Assembly (NCBI RefSeq): GCF_001687105.1
Contig: NZ_CP014595.1
Location: 558,001 to 622,000, forward strand
Source: Salipiger sp. CCB-MM3
Lineage (GTDB): Bacteria; Pseudomonadota; Alphaproteobacteria; Rhodobacterales; Rhodobacteraceae
DNA length: 64,000 nucleotides
Direction: 5' to 3'
Shown: piece after piece, positions 54,253 through 63,627 of the stretch
Position numbering within the stretch: position 1 is the first letter of the stretch
How the letters are laid out: the number at the start of each line of letters is the position of its first letter
Notes under the pieces: generated by a model
The model's input: only the letters and a program-made list of their open reading frames with translations
The model's database searches: none
What the model was told of the DNA's origin: nothing
Translations under genes and position numbers: made by a program

Positions 54253-54837
54253 TCAGGCCGCCTCGACCGCCTGCAGTTTGCGCAGCACCTCGCCATAGCC
54301 GCCACCCTGAAGGTAGCCGCTTTCGGGCGAGGTCGAATTGCGCGACAGTGCCTCGTTGCGGGTGGGGAAGCGCCCGAACTCGCGGATCACTTCGCGGTGT
54401 GCCCGAGCGTGCAGCAGGTTGCTGGCGCCGGTCTCGGTCAGCCGCTCTTTCATCAGGCGGATGCACCGCTCCTGATCGCAGAGGTTCTCGGAATGCATCA
54501 GCGGCAGGTAGAAGAACTGCCGCGCGGGCTCGTCGATCTTCAGATCCCAGCCGCGCCAGATCGCCTGTTTCGCTGCCGCCAGTGCGATCTCATCCGCCGA
54601 AAAGGCCTTGGCCTCGCCGCGGAACATGTTGCGTGAGAACTGATCGAGCAGGATCACATAGGCAAGCGCGCCGCTGGGATAGGTGAGCCATAGCCCGAAC
54701 CGCCCCTCCATCGCGCCTTCCCAAGTCTCCTCGAACTGGGAGCGGATCTCGGCGTCGAGCGCCGGGTCCGCTTTGTACCATTTGTCGCTTTCGGTCTGGT
54801 CGAGCCAGAATGCCAGAATATCCTCGGGGGCCTTCAT
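54253..54837 (-). CDS. DUF924 family protein
   Basis: This 194-aa, TPR-like all-helical protein starts MKAPEDILAFWLDQTESDKW at 54837, with GGAAGG just upstream. The DUF924 signature is YVILLDQFSRNMFRGEAKAFSADEIAL, followed by FFYLPLMHSENLCDQERC. Family members are common in proteobacteria and plants but have no assigned biochemical role. It has its own terminator. Confidence 0.92.
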   Translation of the reverse strand: MKAPEDILAFWLDQTESDKWYKADPALDAEIRSQFEETWEGAMEGRFGLWLTYPSGALAYVILLDQFSRNMFRGEAKAFSADEIALAAAKQAIWRGWDLKIDEPARQFFYLPLMHSENLCDQERCIRLMKERLTETGASNLLHARAHREVIREFGRFPTRNEALSRNSTSPESGYLQGGGYGEVLRKLQAVEAA

Positions 54838-54968
54838 ACCTTCCATCCTTGCGTGCCGCTCCGGTGTCATGAACAGGTTACATTCGCCTGCACCGGATGC
54901 TGAAGTCACAAATTCTGTCAATTGCGACAATCCCTGCTTTCGTCCGTGTCTGCCCGAAAATCAGGCAC

Positions 54969-56270
54969 TCACCTAAGCCTGTCTTCGGCCTCGGCCTCGG
55001 CGCGCGCGGCCTCAATCATCTCGGCCTCCGCGGCTTCCTGCGCGTCGATCACCGCCTCCTGCGCGACCTCAACCGCCACCATGGAGCCGGTGGGCGCCAC
55101 TGCGGCGAAGGCGCCGATATCGTCCGCCTGCGGTGCCGCGCGGCGGGTCATGCGCCAGCCCGCGTAGCCGGTGAGACCCAGCATCAGCGCCGAGATCAGC
55201 ATGAAGAAGCCGCCCGGCCCCATCGTCTGCATCGCATAGCCCGAGATCAGTGGCCCGGCGATGGCCCCAAGGCCGTTGATGAACAGCAGGCCCGCAGAGG
55301 CCGCCGCCATGCGGTCCGTGCCGAGGAAGTCGTTGGTGTGGGCGATGAGGATCGAATAAAGCGGGTTCGAGGCACCGCCGATCAGGAAGGCCGCCGCCAG
55401 CAGCACGGTGAAATGCCCCGAAAGCGTCACCGCCAGCGCCGCCGCGACGCCGCCGACCAGCGCCACCACCATGACCAGCACGCGGCGGTCCATCCGGTCC
55501 GACAGCCAGCCCAGCGGATACTGAGTGACCAGCGCGCCCACATAGAAGGCCGCGACGAAGGTGGAGATCTGCGCAAGGCTCAGCCCCGCCTCCGAGCCAT
55601 AGACCGCCGCCATACCAAACTGCGAGGCGAAGACGCCGCCCAGTAGAAACATCCCGACCATGCCCAGCGGCGAGACGTGGAACAGCTCCAGCAGGCTCAT
55701 CGGGCGGGTGGTGTCAAAGGCGGGCGTCGGCGAGATCGACAGCAGAATGGGCGCGAAGGCGATGGAGACCAGCACCGAGGGGATCACGAAAAGCAGGAAG
55801 CCCGAGCTGTCGGGGATCAGCAGCATGCCCTGCGCGGCGATGATGCCGACCATCTGCACGATCATATAGGCCGAGAGCGCCTGCCCGCGGTTCTCGTTCG
55901 ACGAGGCGTTGTTGAGCCAGCTTTCGGCGGTCACATAGACGCCGCAGTAGCAAAAGCCGATGATCATCCGCTCGATGGTCCACACGATGGGATGCGGGAA
56001 CGCCGGGTAAAGGATCAGCACCGCCGAGATGAACGAGCCAAGCGCGGCGAAGACCCGCACGTGCCCAACGCGGCGGATCATCCCCGGTGTCAGCCGCGAG
56101 GCGAGCAGGAAGCCGGCGAAATACCCGGACATGACGATCGACATGGAGAAGGCCGAGAACCCCGCGTCGCCGCCGCGCACACCCAAGAGCGAGCCTTGCA
56201 GACCGTTGCCCACCATCAGCAGCATGACGCCCAAGAGCAGCGCCCAGGAATTTTTCAGAACCTCGGTCAT
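54969..56270 (-). CDS. MFS transporter (YcaD-like)
   Basis: This 433-aa permease has twelve predicted helices. Start MTEVLKNSWALLLGVMLLMV is at 56270. Helix 4-5 carries WTIERMIIGFCYCGVYVTAESWLNN, and the loop between helices 8 and 9 has LSDRMDRR. These features resemble the YcaD/MFS_1 group of uncharacterised transporters. The last 45 residues are an acidic Ala/Glu-rich tail (EAAEAEMIEAARAEAEAEDR) likely in the cytoplasm. Substrate unknown. Confidence 0.9.
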   Translation of the reverse strand: MTEVLKNSWALLLGVMLLMVGNGLQGSLLGVRGGDAGFSAFSMSIVMSGYFAGFLLASRLTPGMIRRVGHVRVFAALGSFISAVLILYPAFPHPIVWTIERMIIGFCYCGVYVTAESWLNNASSNENRGQALSAYMIVQMVGIIAAQGMLLIPDSSGFLLFVIPSVLVSIAFAPILLSISPTPAFDTTRPMSLLELFHVSPLGMVGMFLLGGVFASQFGMAAVYGSEAGLSLAQISTFVAAFYVGALVTQYPLGWLSDRMDRRVLVMVVALVGGVAAALAVTLSGHFTVLLAAAFLIGGASNPLYSILIAHTNDFLGTDRMAAASAGLLFINGLGAIAGPLISGYAMQTMGPGGFFMLISALMLGLTGYAGWRMTRRAAPQADDIGAFAAVAPTGSMVAVEVAQEAVIDAQEAAEAEMIEAARAEAEAEDRLR

Positions 56271-56655
56271 GTCCGGCCCCTTTATCCACATCCGCCGCAA
56301 CGCAGTTTGGTCACGATCTACTGCGGCGATTCTTACCTTCGCCCTGCCCTGCCCTCACGACGCTTTCGGCGCAAGAGCATTCTAATTTCGTCGCAAAATT
56401 GGGCACATTTCCCGCCAAAAACCCGCGTGGTTTGTTAACTACCTAGTATGGCACCGCAATGGTTGCATTTTTACGAACGCGAAAATGCGACAGGTAAACA
56501 AACCCTTACCGAGAGTCGCATGCGGCTTGGCGAATTCAAATGGCGAGCGGCCACATGAGCGCCGCAAAGAAGGCACAATTCAGGCGCTAAATATGGATGT
56601 GCGGGACATGTTTTTCCCCGTGCAGTGGAGGAACCAGTGAGGGGGCGCATCCGTC
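56271..56655. other. AT-rich gap between the MFS gene and the TadE-like gene
   Basis: This 385-bp divergent region is much lower in GC than its surroundings. It contains GTTTGTTAACTACCTAGTAT (around 56431), which could hold a promoter and resembles a TTAAC-type CtrA half-site. It also contains GGTAAACAAACCCTTACC (around 56494) with a short dyad. A 15-codon reading frame (MDVRDMFFPVQWRNQ, about 56593-56640) lies just before the TadE-like gene, but nothing shows that it is expressed. Confidence 0.4.
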
Positions 56656-57093
56656 ATGACGCGCACGAGGAGTACGACTGGAAGAACACATAGGCTCGGC
56701 AAGACATTCATGCTGAGAAGGTTTCGCGAGCAGGAGGACGGCTCGCTGACCGTGGAAATGGCGATCTGGGCACCGTTTTTGCTCTGCATGCTCGCGCTGA
56801 TCATGGATTTCGCCTATCTCATGGTGGTCAACGCCAACATGTGGAGCGCCGCGCGCGACACCGCCCGCGCCGTCTCGATCCACCGGGTGCGCCCGGAGGA
56901 GGCCAATGACTACCTGCGCAGCAGGCTGTTTTTCGGCAACAACGATTATGTCGTCGATGTGCAGGTCGACCGCGACGAGGTTGACGCCCGCATCAGCCTG
57001 CCGGGGGCCAAAGCGTCTCTGACGCCGGTCATGGGCCGCTACGTGGTGGGCGAGTTGAAGGCATCGATCTCGATGCTGCGGGAGCCCAGCTGA
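56656..57093 (+). CDS. TadE-like pseudopilin / pilus assembly protein
   Basis: This 145-aa protein has the TadE pattern: a basic N-terminus, then LRRFREQEDGSLTVEMAIWAPFLLCML with the Glu of the hydrophobic pilin-like helix, and a periplasmic domain of about 95 residues. An in-frame ATG at 56710 (MLRRFREQE) is an alternative start; 56656 was kept because GAGGGGG lies 10 nt upstream. Its stop overlaps the next gene (TGATG). Confidence 0.85.
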   Translation: MTRTRSTTGRTHRLGKTFMLRRFREQEDGSLTVEMAIWAPFLLCMLALIMDFAYLMVVNANMWSAARDTARAVSIHRVRPEEANDYLRSRLFFGNNDYVVDVQVDRDEVDARISLPGAKASLTPVMGRYVVGELKASISMLREPS

Positions 57094-58388
57094 TGCAGGC
57101 ATATCTCAAGTGCCCGCAGCGGCTGACCCGGCTTTGGAAAGGCGAAGACGGCGCGGGAACGGCCATCGCGCTCTTCATGCTGATCATCGGCACTTTGCTG
57201 GGCGGCGCGGCAATCGATGTCGCCAACGCTTGGCGCGTGAAGGAAATCCTGCAGTCCAACGCAGAGGCCGCAGCCCTCAGCGCTGCCACCCGCGCCTCCG
57301 AGCCGCTGATCGGTCAGAGCCCGCGCAAGGTCGCGCAGCGCATCGCGGGCAGCGGGCTGGAGGTCGCGAAGCTCGACAACGCATGGCACAAGCAAAGCTT
57401 CGAGATCGGGCGGCGCGACGCCCAAAGCGGCAACTTTCTGCCCGGCCAGCATCCCTATGACGCCGTGCGGGTCACGCTGAACCGCGACGAAGCCCATGAC
57501 AGCGCCGAGCCGCTGCTGTTTCTCGGCCTTTTTGGCTACGACAAATGGGACCTGCAGGGTCAGGCCGTGGCGCAGTTCCGCACCCGTGGCGCGCTGCGCT
57601 GCCCCGCGCCGCTGCTGTCACTGCAGACGCGGGTGGATGTCTCGGCGCTGGATGTCTTTCTTGGCATTTGCCTGATGGCCAACGCCGGTGTCGACTATGG
57701 CGAGATGCCGCTCTGGCGGACCGAGGAAACCGATGCGCTGATCGACAAGCTGCTCACCCAAGGCGTTGCCCTGCCCCAGCTCGACCTCTTCGGGCTGCAA
57801 GAACTGAGCCTGTCGGACATCGAGGCGGTCGCCCGCACCGCCACGCAGAACCTGCACATCCGCGATCTCGACGACATCGAAGTGCTGAGCGATGGCAGCG
57901 TCTACATCGACTGCGAGGCGGGAGAGGTGCTGCGCTTGGGTGATGGGTTCGTGGTCGAGAACGCGGCGATCTTTTCCGAATGCCCGATCCGGTTCGAGGG
58001 CGAGGTGTCGCTGCGTGCCAGCCTCGTGGTGTCGAACCTGCTGTCGCTGGTGCGCGACCTCGACGAGGTGCGGCTGCGGCCCGACAAGCTGCTCACCGGA
58101 TCGCCAGCCTGCGCGCCCGGCGATGGGGTGAAGGTGCTGCTCTTTGCCGATCTCGATGCGGTCGCGGGCATCCCTGCGCTGGTCTCGACCGACAGCCCCC
58201 TGGGCCTGTTCCTTGACCAGACGGTCGAGGAGACGGGGACGCTGCTCTCGGGCACGCTCGATCTACTGGGCGGGATCGTGAACCCGCTGGTGCGGGAGAT
58301 TTCCGAGATCACCACCGATCTGCAACTGCTGCCGATCTGCCTCAACGCCGAGACCATGCTGAACGGCGATACGGTGGTGCTGCGCTGA
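57093..58388 (+). CDS. TadG-like protein with N-terminal Flp-type membrane helix
   Basis: This 431-aa protein starts RLWKGEDGAGTAIALFMLII, giving one N-terminal helix (about residues 22-46), then ANAWRVKEILQSNAEAAALSAATRA, the usual post-helix segment of TadG. The remainder is a large periplasmic region without a clear von Willebrand domain, containing several cysteines (RCPAP, GICLM, DCEAG, ECPIR, PACAPG, PICLN). It works presumably with the TadE-like protein. The rest of a tad cluster is not in the window. Confidence 0.82.
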   Translation: MQAYLKCPQRLTRLWKGEDGAGTAIALFMLIIGTLLGGAAIDVANAWRVKEILQSNAEAAALSAATRASEPLIGQSPRKVAQRIAGSGLEVAKLDNAWHKQSFEIGRRDAQSGNFLPGQHPYDAVRVTLNRDEAHDSAEPLLFLGLFGYDKWDLQGQAVAQFRTRGALRCPAPLLSLQTRVDVSALDVFLGICLMANAGVDYGEMPLWRTEETDALIDKLLTQGVALPQLDLFGLQELSLSDIEAVARTATQNLHIRDLDDIEVLSDGSVYIDCEAGEVLRLGDGFVVENAAIFSECPIRFEGEVSLRASLVVSNLLSLVRDLDEVRLRPDKLLTGSPACAPGDGVKVLLFADLDAVAGIPALVSTDSPLGLFLDQTVEETGTLLSGTLDLLGGIVNPLVREISEITTDLQLLPICLNAETMLNGDTVVLR

Positions 58389-58398
58389 CCGCTGGCCC

Positions 58399-59448
58399 TC
58401 AGGGGATGAGCAGCGAGGCATCACCGTAAGAGAAGAACCGGTAGCGTTCGGCGATGGCATGAGCATAGACGCGGTCCATCCGCTCCTTGCCCATGAAGGC
58501 CGCCACCAGCATCATCAGCGTCGATTTCGGCAGGTGGAAATTGGTCATCAGCGCGTCGGCGACATGGAAGGTGAAGCCGGGGTAGATGAAGATGTCCGTC
58601 ACTCCGCTCCACGGCGCGATGGCCCCCGTGTCGCGCGCGGCGGTCTCGATCAGGCGCAGCGCGGTGGTGCCCACCGGGATCACCCGCCCACCGGCTGCCT
58701 TGGTAGCGGCGATCTCGGAGGCGGCCGCTTCGGTCACCTCGCCCCATTCGCCGTGCATCTTATGGGTGGTCACATCGTCCACCTTCACCGGCAGGAAGGT
58801 GCCCGCGCCCACGTGCAGCGTCACATGGGTGAACTCCACGCCCCGCGCCTTCAGCGCCGCCAGCAGCGCATCGTCGAAATGCAGCGAGGCCGTCGGGGCG
58901 GCCACCGCGCCGGAGTTCTTGGCCCAGACGGTCTGATAGTCTTCCTTGTCTTGGGCATCGGCGGCGCGCTTTGCGGCGATATAGGGCGGCAGCGGCATCG
59001 CCCCGGCCTCGGCCAGCGCCGCGTCGAAATCCTCGCCGGTGAGGTTGAAGCGCAGCAGCCCCTGCCCGTCCTCCCGCGCCTCAAGCGTCGCCGAAAGCTG
59101 GTCCGAGAACACCACCGTCTCGCCCTCGCGCAGCTTCTTGAGCGGCTTGACCAAGGCCGACCAGAGCCCGCCCGCGCGCGGCTCGAGCAGCGTCACCTCG
59201 ATCCGCGCCTCGGTCTCGCCCTGCGCGCTGGAGCGATGGCGCAGGCCTGAAAGTCGCGCCGGGATCACCTTGGTGTCGTTCAGCACCAGCCGGTCGCCGG
59301 GCTGCAGCCAGTCGGTCAAATCGCGCACGATGGCATCGGTGATACGCGTCCCCTCGGCCACCAGCAGCCGCGCCGAAGAGCGCGGGTGCGCCGGGCGCGT
59401 GGCAATGAGGTCCTCGGGGAGAGGGAAGTCGAAATCGGAAAGCTGCAT
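58399..59448 (-). CDS. queA: S-adenosylmethionine:tRNA ribosyltransferase-isomerase
   Basis: QueA makes epoxyqueuosine in tRNA by transferring ribosyl from SAM. The 349-aa protein shows [45 protein letters not shown] and the C-terminal [18 protein letters not shown], all typical. The stop lies 10 bp from that of the convergent TadG-like gene. A 32-bp gap separates it from the upstream AsmA-like gene. Confidence 0.97.
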   Translation of the reverse strand: MQLSDFDFPLPEDLIATRPAHPRSSARLLVAEGTRITDAIVRDLTDWLQPGDRLVLNDTKVIPARLSGLRHRSSAQGETEARIEVTLLEPRAGGLWSALVKPLKKLREGETVVFSDQLSATLEAREDGQGLLRFNLTGEDFDAALAEAGAMPLPPYIAAKRAADAQDKEDYQTVWAKNSGAVAAPTASLHFDDALLAALKARGVEFTHVTLHVGAGTFLPVKVDDVTTHKMHGEWGEVTEAAASEIAATKAAGGRVIPVGTTALRLIETAARDTGAIAPWSGVTDIFIYPGFTFHVADALMTNFHLPKSTLMMLVAAFMGKERMDRVYAHAIAERYRFFSYGDASLLIP

Positions 59449-59480
59449 GGATTTGGGTGCTCTTGGAAGTGGGCGCTGCG

Positions 59481-62400
59481 CTACTGACTCACCTGCGGCG
59501 GCGGGCGCCGGAAGATGTCACGGAACATGCCCGGGGTGAAGACCGAAAGCGGGTTCACGCTGACCGCCGGATCGGCGACCGGGCCGCGCAGGTTGAAGTT
59601 GAAGCCGATCAGCCCCTCGCCCTTGCGCGAGAACAGCTGACCGATGCCATTGATCACATAGATCGGCGACAGAACGCCCTGCATGTCCATCATGCCGCTG
59701 GCAAGGTTGGCATAGCCGTCCATGGAAATGCCCATCGACGGGCCGGTGGCGCTGGAGCGGGTGAGGATGATCTGCTGCGGGGTGAGGCGGAAGCGGGCGT
59801 CGACCTCGGAAAAGAAGATGCCCGGCCCGTTCAGCTGGTCGAGGATGCCAACCACGCTGATGCCGTCGAGCAGTTGCACCACCGCCGGGTTCTTTTGCAT
59901 CCGCGTCCCCTCGATGGTGAGCGCGCCGTCGTATTCGCCGGTCTTGCCCTGCACCGGCACGAGGGTCAGATCGAAGGTGCCGTCCTCGATGTTCTGCATC
60001 ACCCCCGCGCCCTTGAGCACGTCGCCAGCGTCCCGCGCCCGGATGCGGATGGCCGTGCCGCCGTTCTGCGGAACCACATCGCCGCGCACCGGCGCCCGCC
60101 CGCCCACACTGCCGGTGAACGTGCCGTTGATGCCACGCCGGGTGTCGAACTTGCCCTGCAGATTGGTGATGGCGATCTTGTCGGTCACCTGCAGGCGGTT
60201 CACGGCGATGTCGATCGGCCCGCCACCGCTGCCACCACCACCGCCAGAGCCGCCTACGGGTGCGCCGCGCATGTCGAGCATATTGCCGGTGAGGCGCATG
60301 GCCGGTGCCGCGTTGCGCCCGCGCCCGCTCAGCACCGCCGCCCCGTCGAACCAGCCGCCCGCGCGCAACACCGGCAGCGACAACTGGCGCAGCGTGCCGT
60401 TCGCGTTGAGCGAGACCGAGCCCTGCGCCGTCAGCCCCGGCGCGCGCAGCGCCAGCGTCTCGACCGAGACCGGCGTGCCCAGCGTGCCCGCCACTTCCAG
60501 CGACCCCGTGCCGCCCTGAGACAGCCGCCAGCCCAGTTGCGGCAGCGACACGCCAAGACCCGCAAGGTCCGAGGTCAGCACGAACTGCGGCGGCTGGCCG
60601 CGCGCCAGCGTGATGTCGATGCTGCCGCGTCCCTGCCCCGAGAAGGTGCCCGCAGGCAGGCCAATCCCCAGCGCCTGCGAGACAGTCTCGGAGAGCACCA
60701 CCTCGCCTTCGACCTTGCCCGGCGTGTCCGGAGTGAAGGATTGGCTCCAAGCGCCGTCAAAGGGCGCACCTGACAGATCGCCCTTGCCGCTCACGCTGAC
60801 GCCAGTGTCATCCACCGCGACGTAAAGCTCATCGGCGCTCAGCACCTTGCCCGGCACAAGCTCGGCGCTTTCGACGCCCGTCACCGTGGCGTCGGCGATC
60901 ACCGCGATCTCCTCGCGCTGCACGCCCTTCTTCAGCGGCGTCACCACCCGCACCTGCGCAGAGACCTCCCCGGTCCCCAGCGCCACGGGTTTGTTGGCCT
61001 TCTTCATCACCTCGAGCGGCTTTTCATCGAGGTAAGAGAGCGCCGCCTCAAGCGAGCCGGTCGCCTTGACGTTCACCTCGCCGGTCATCGGGCGCTGCCT
61101 GAGATCGGGGATGACGAAACTCGAGCCCTTGCCCTGCAAAAGCCCGCCCTGCGTGGGCCTCACCTCGCCGCTGTCGAGCATCACGGACAGGCGGTTGCGC
61201 AAGAAGGACAGCTGCCCGACGCCTGCGTAGAGACGCGGCAACGTGCGCGAATAGGTCAGCTCCACCCCCTCGAAGCGGCTTTGCAGATAGGGCACCAAGC
61301 TGCCGCCCGGATCGAGCCGCAGGGCCAGCCCCACATCGTGGAAGGTGCCCGCGTAGATGTTCTTTTCGACCCAGTCGCGGGCCTTTTCCGCCGCTGCGCG
61401 CGGCCAATAGGCCAGCAGCGTCTCGGGGGTCAGCGTGTCAAGCTGCGCGTCCAGCGCCAAGCGCCAGCCCGCCTCCTCCGCCGCCAGCGTGCCACTGGCG
61501 CGCAGCGGCAGCTTCGGATCGGTCACCCGCAGGCGGCCAAGCTCGAAACGGAACGGATCGAAGTTCAGCCGCCAGTCGGTTTCGGCCCCCGCCAGTTGCA
61601 GCTTGTCGTCAAAGAACCCCTTGGGATCGGCCTCCAGCCGGGTAAAGCGGAACTGACCCACCATGGCGCCGGGCATGCCCTGCGACAGCCCTTCAAGCAC
61701 CGCGCGCCCGTCCGAGACCATGGTGCCCAGACGGCTCTTCACCGAGATCTCGTCAAAGGTCAGCGTGGCGGTCTCGGGGTCGAACGAGAAATAAGTGCGG
61801 GCATTCTCGAAGGGGATCGGCTGCGTCTCGGGCCGCGGCTGCAGCACGCCCTCGCCGATCTGCAGCGTCGCCGACAGCGCGCCCAGTTTGTCGCCGCCGG
61901 TGACATTGCCACGCAGCGAGCCAGAGATGGGCGCGCGCAGACCGTTAAGCCAAGCCAAGGCCGGGCTTTGCGTTGCAATGTCCTGCGCCAAGAGGTTGCT
62001 GAGCGTGGTGCCGAAGCTGACACTGTCCTCGCCAATCCGGCTCTCGGCATTGAACGACAGGGTGGCGGGCACATCGCTGTTGCCCAGCAGCGCCACATCC
62101 CCCGCAATGCGCAGCGTGTCCCCCTCGCGCCGCAGCCCGACACGGCCGCCATCCGCCGTCCACGCCCGGCCCGCGCGGGCGTCCTCATAGCGCAGTGTCA
62201 GCGCATCCGCCTCGACCGAGCGCAGCCCGGTCAGCCGCGGCTCCTCGGCCAGCGTGTCGATCTGCGCAAGGATGGTCGCGAGATCGGGGGCCAGCCCGTC
62301 CGAGGCGAACATACCATCGACGCCCATTGTGAGGTCGCCATTGGGATCACGCCGCAGCTTCAGTTGCACGCCAGAGACACGCACCGCCCGCAGCTGGTAT

Positions 62401-62765
62401 TCGCCGCGCAGCAGCTGCGTCGGGGCCAGCCCGACCTCGACCAGCGCCAGCGAGCCCAGCTGCCCGCCCTCAGCGCTTTGCAGTTGCACATCGGTCAGCG
62501 CGATGCGGGCCAGCCAGTCAGGCTGCAGCCGCAGCCGCAGGTCGCCGAAATCCACCTTCAGGCCCGGCACCGCCTCGGCCAGCCGCGTCTCGATCGCGCT
62601 GCGCATCCAGTCCGGCGCCGAGACCGAGCGCCCCATCGCGTACCAGATGCCGCCCGCCAGCAAAGCCGCCACCAGCACCAAAAAGCCAAGCCCGCAGCCG
62701 CAGCCCCAGAGCACGACGCGGCGGCGTCCGGAACGGGATTTTCTGGCTTTGCGGCGGTCGGTCAC
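59481..62765 (-). CDS. large AsmA/YhdP-like inner-membrane protein
   Basis: This 1094-aa protein starts at a GTG (62765). It has a basic N-terminus, one helix ([23 protein letters not shown], about residues 17-40) and a very long periplasmic region of repeated beta-strands, as in AsmA-like lipid-transfer proteins. The C-terminal part ([25 protein letters not shown]-like [19 protein letters not shown]) resembles the DUF3971/AsmA_2 region of YhdP. A glycine-rich linker ([13 protein letters not shown]) near residue 840 splits the two parts. It probably moves phospholipid between membranes, by family inference. Confidence 0.88.
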   Translation of the reverse strand: MTDRRKARKSRSGRRRVVLWGCGCGLGFLVLVAALLAGGIWYAMGRSVSAPDWMRSAIETRLAEAVPGLKVDFGDLRLRLQPDWLARIALTDVQLQSAEGGQLGSLALVEVGLAPTQLLRGEYQLRAVRVSGVQLKLRRDPNGDLTMGVDGMFASDGLAPDLATILAQIDTLAEEPRLTGLRSVEADALTLRYEDARAGRAWTADGGRVGLRREGDTLRIAGDVALLGNSDVPATLSFNAESRIGEDSVSFGTTLSNLLAQDIATQSPALAWLNGLRAPISGSLRGNVTGGDKLGALSATLQIGEGVLQPRPETQPIPFENARTYFSFDPETATLTFDEISVKSRLGTMVSDGRAVLEGLSQGMPGAMVGQFRFTRLEADPKGFFDDKLQLAGAETDWRLNFDPFRFELGRLRVTDPKLPLRASGTLAAEEAGWRLALDAQLDTLTPETLLAYWPRAAAEKARDWVEKNIYAGTFHDVGLALRLDPGGSLVPYLQSRFEGVELTYSRTLPRLYAGVGQLSFLRNRLSVMLDSGEVRPTQGGLLQGKGSSFVIPDLRQRPMTGEVNVKATGSLEAALSYLDEKPLEVMKKANKPVALGTGEVSAQVRVVTPLKKGVQREEIAVIADATVTGVESAELVPGKVLSADELYVAVDDTGVSVSGKGDLSGAPFDGAWSQSFTPDTPGKVEGEVVLSETVSQALGIGLPAGTFSGQGRGSIDITLARGQPPQFVLTSDLAGLGVSLPQLGWRLSQGGTGSLEVAGTLGTPVSVETLALRAPGLTAQGSVSLNANGTLRQLSLPVLRAGGWFDGAAVLSGRGRNAAPAMRLTGNMLDMRGAPVGGSGGGGGSGGGPIDIAVNRLQVTDKIAITNLQGKFDTRRGINGTFTGSVGGRAPVRGDVVPQNGGTAIRIRARDAGDVLKGAGVMQNIEDGTFDLTLVPVQGKTGEYDGALTIEGTRMQKNPAVVQLLDGISVVGILDQLNGPGIFFSEVDARFRLTPQQIILTRSSATGPSMGISMDGYANLASGMMDMQGVLSPIYVINGIGQLFSRKGEGLIGFNFNLRGPVADPAVSVNPLSVFTPGMFRDIFRRPPPQVSQ

Positions 62766-62853
62766 TGGCGGCGCGCTTTCATCTCGCTATTGTCCTTCTT
62801 CGGGTTCTAGCCCAAGAACCACGCAAAGCGAACTGCCCCAAAGGAGATGCGCG

Positions 62854-63306
62854 ATGTCCGACATGGCCCACGATTTCACCCTTCCTGTCACCGGCGGCGG
62901 AGAGATCACCCTCTCGGACCTGCGGCCCTCGAAGGTGGTGCTGTTCTTCTACCCGCGCGACGACACCTCCGGCTGCACGGTCGAGAACCAGGATTTTTCG
63001 CGGCTGCTGCCCGAGTTCGAAGCTCTGGATACCAAAGTCTTTGGCATCTCGGCGGACTCCCTGGAAAGCCACGAAAAATTCATGCGCAAGAAGGCGCTGA
63101 CCGTGCCGCTGCTGTCCGATGAGACGGCCCAGACCTGCACCGCTTTTGGCGTGTGGAAAGAAAAGAAGATGTACGGCAAGACCTTCATGGGCATCGAGCG
63201 GACGACGATCTTGATCGATGGCGAAGGCCGCATCGCGCGCGAATGGCGCAAGGTGAAGGTGCCCGGCCACGCCGAAGAAGTTCTCGAAGCCGTTAAGGCG
63301 CTTTAA
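62854..63306 (+). CDS. bcp: BCP/PrxQ-type peroxiredoxin
   Basis: This 150-aa thiol peroxidase has the peroxidatic Cys41 in PRDDTSGCTVENQDF. The position five residues later, often the resolving Cys in this group, is Gln. The only other cysteine is C95 (TAQTCTAFGVW), which could resolve. The start MSDMAHDFTLPVTGGG at 62854 follows AAAGGAGATG. It is divergent from the AsmA-like gene. Confidence 0.93.
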   Translation: MSDMAHDFTLPVTGGGEITLSDLRPSKVVLFFYPRDDTSGCTVENQDFSRLLPEFEALDTKVFGISADSLESHEKFMRKKALTVPLLSDETAQTCTAFGVWKEKKMYGKTFMGIERTTILIDGEGRIAREWRKVKVPGHAEEVLEAVKAL

Positions 63307-63330
63307 GCGCTCCGGCAGCAAGCGGCGGCT

Positions 63331-63374
63331 CAACTCCCTTCGAAGGGAGTTGCAACGTCCTTGCAAGGACGTTG
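63331..63374. repeat. two adjacent perfect 22-bp palindromes
   Basis: CAACTCCCTTC/GAAGGGAGTTG (63331-63352) is followed without a gap by CAACGTCCTTG/CAAGGACGTTG (63353-63374). Both are perfect and share the ends CAAC...GTTG. They lie in the 321-bp gap between bcp and the M23 gene. Little T-richness follows, so they are not typical terminators. No convincing gene is seen in the remainder of the gap. Confidence 0.85.
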
Positions 63375-63627
63375 TCTTCCGCTCTTTGGCCCGCGTGCCG
63401 CTGCGTGCCAAGCGCGATGCCAAAAAACCGGGCATGCCCCGGCGTAACTCCTATACAAAAGAAGTGCCTGAGATCGGCGAGTTTTCGCCGTTTGCGCGCT
63501 GATCCGCTGCTCTCGGCGAATCGCAAGCCCAAAATTGTTGCGATTTCGGGGTGGTCTGTTACTTCCCTTGCAGGCGACGGAGTTAGGGGACCTTCGCCAG
63601 AACAGGGACGGAATAAGGGACTGACAC

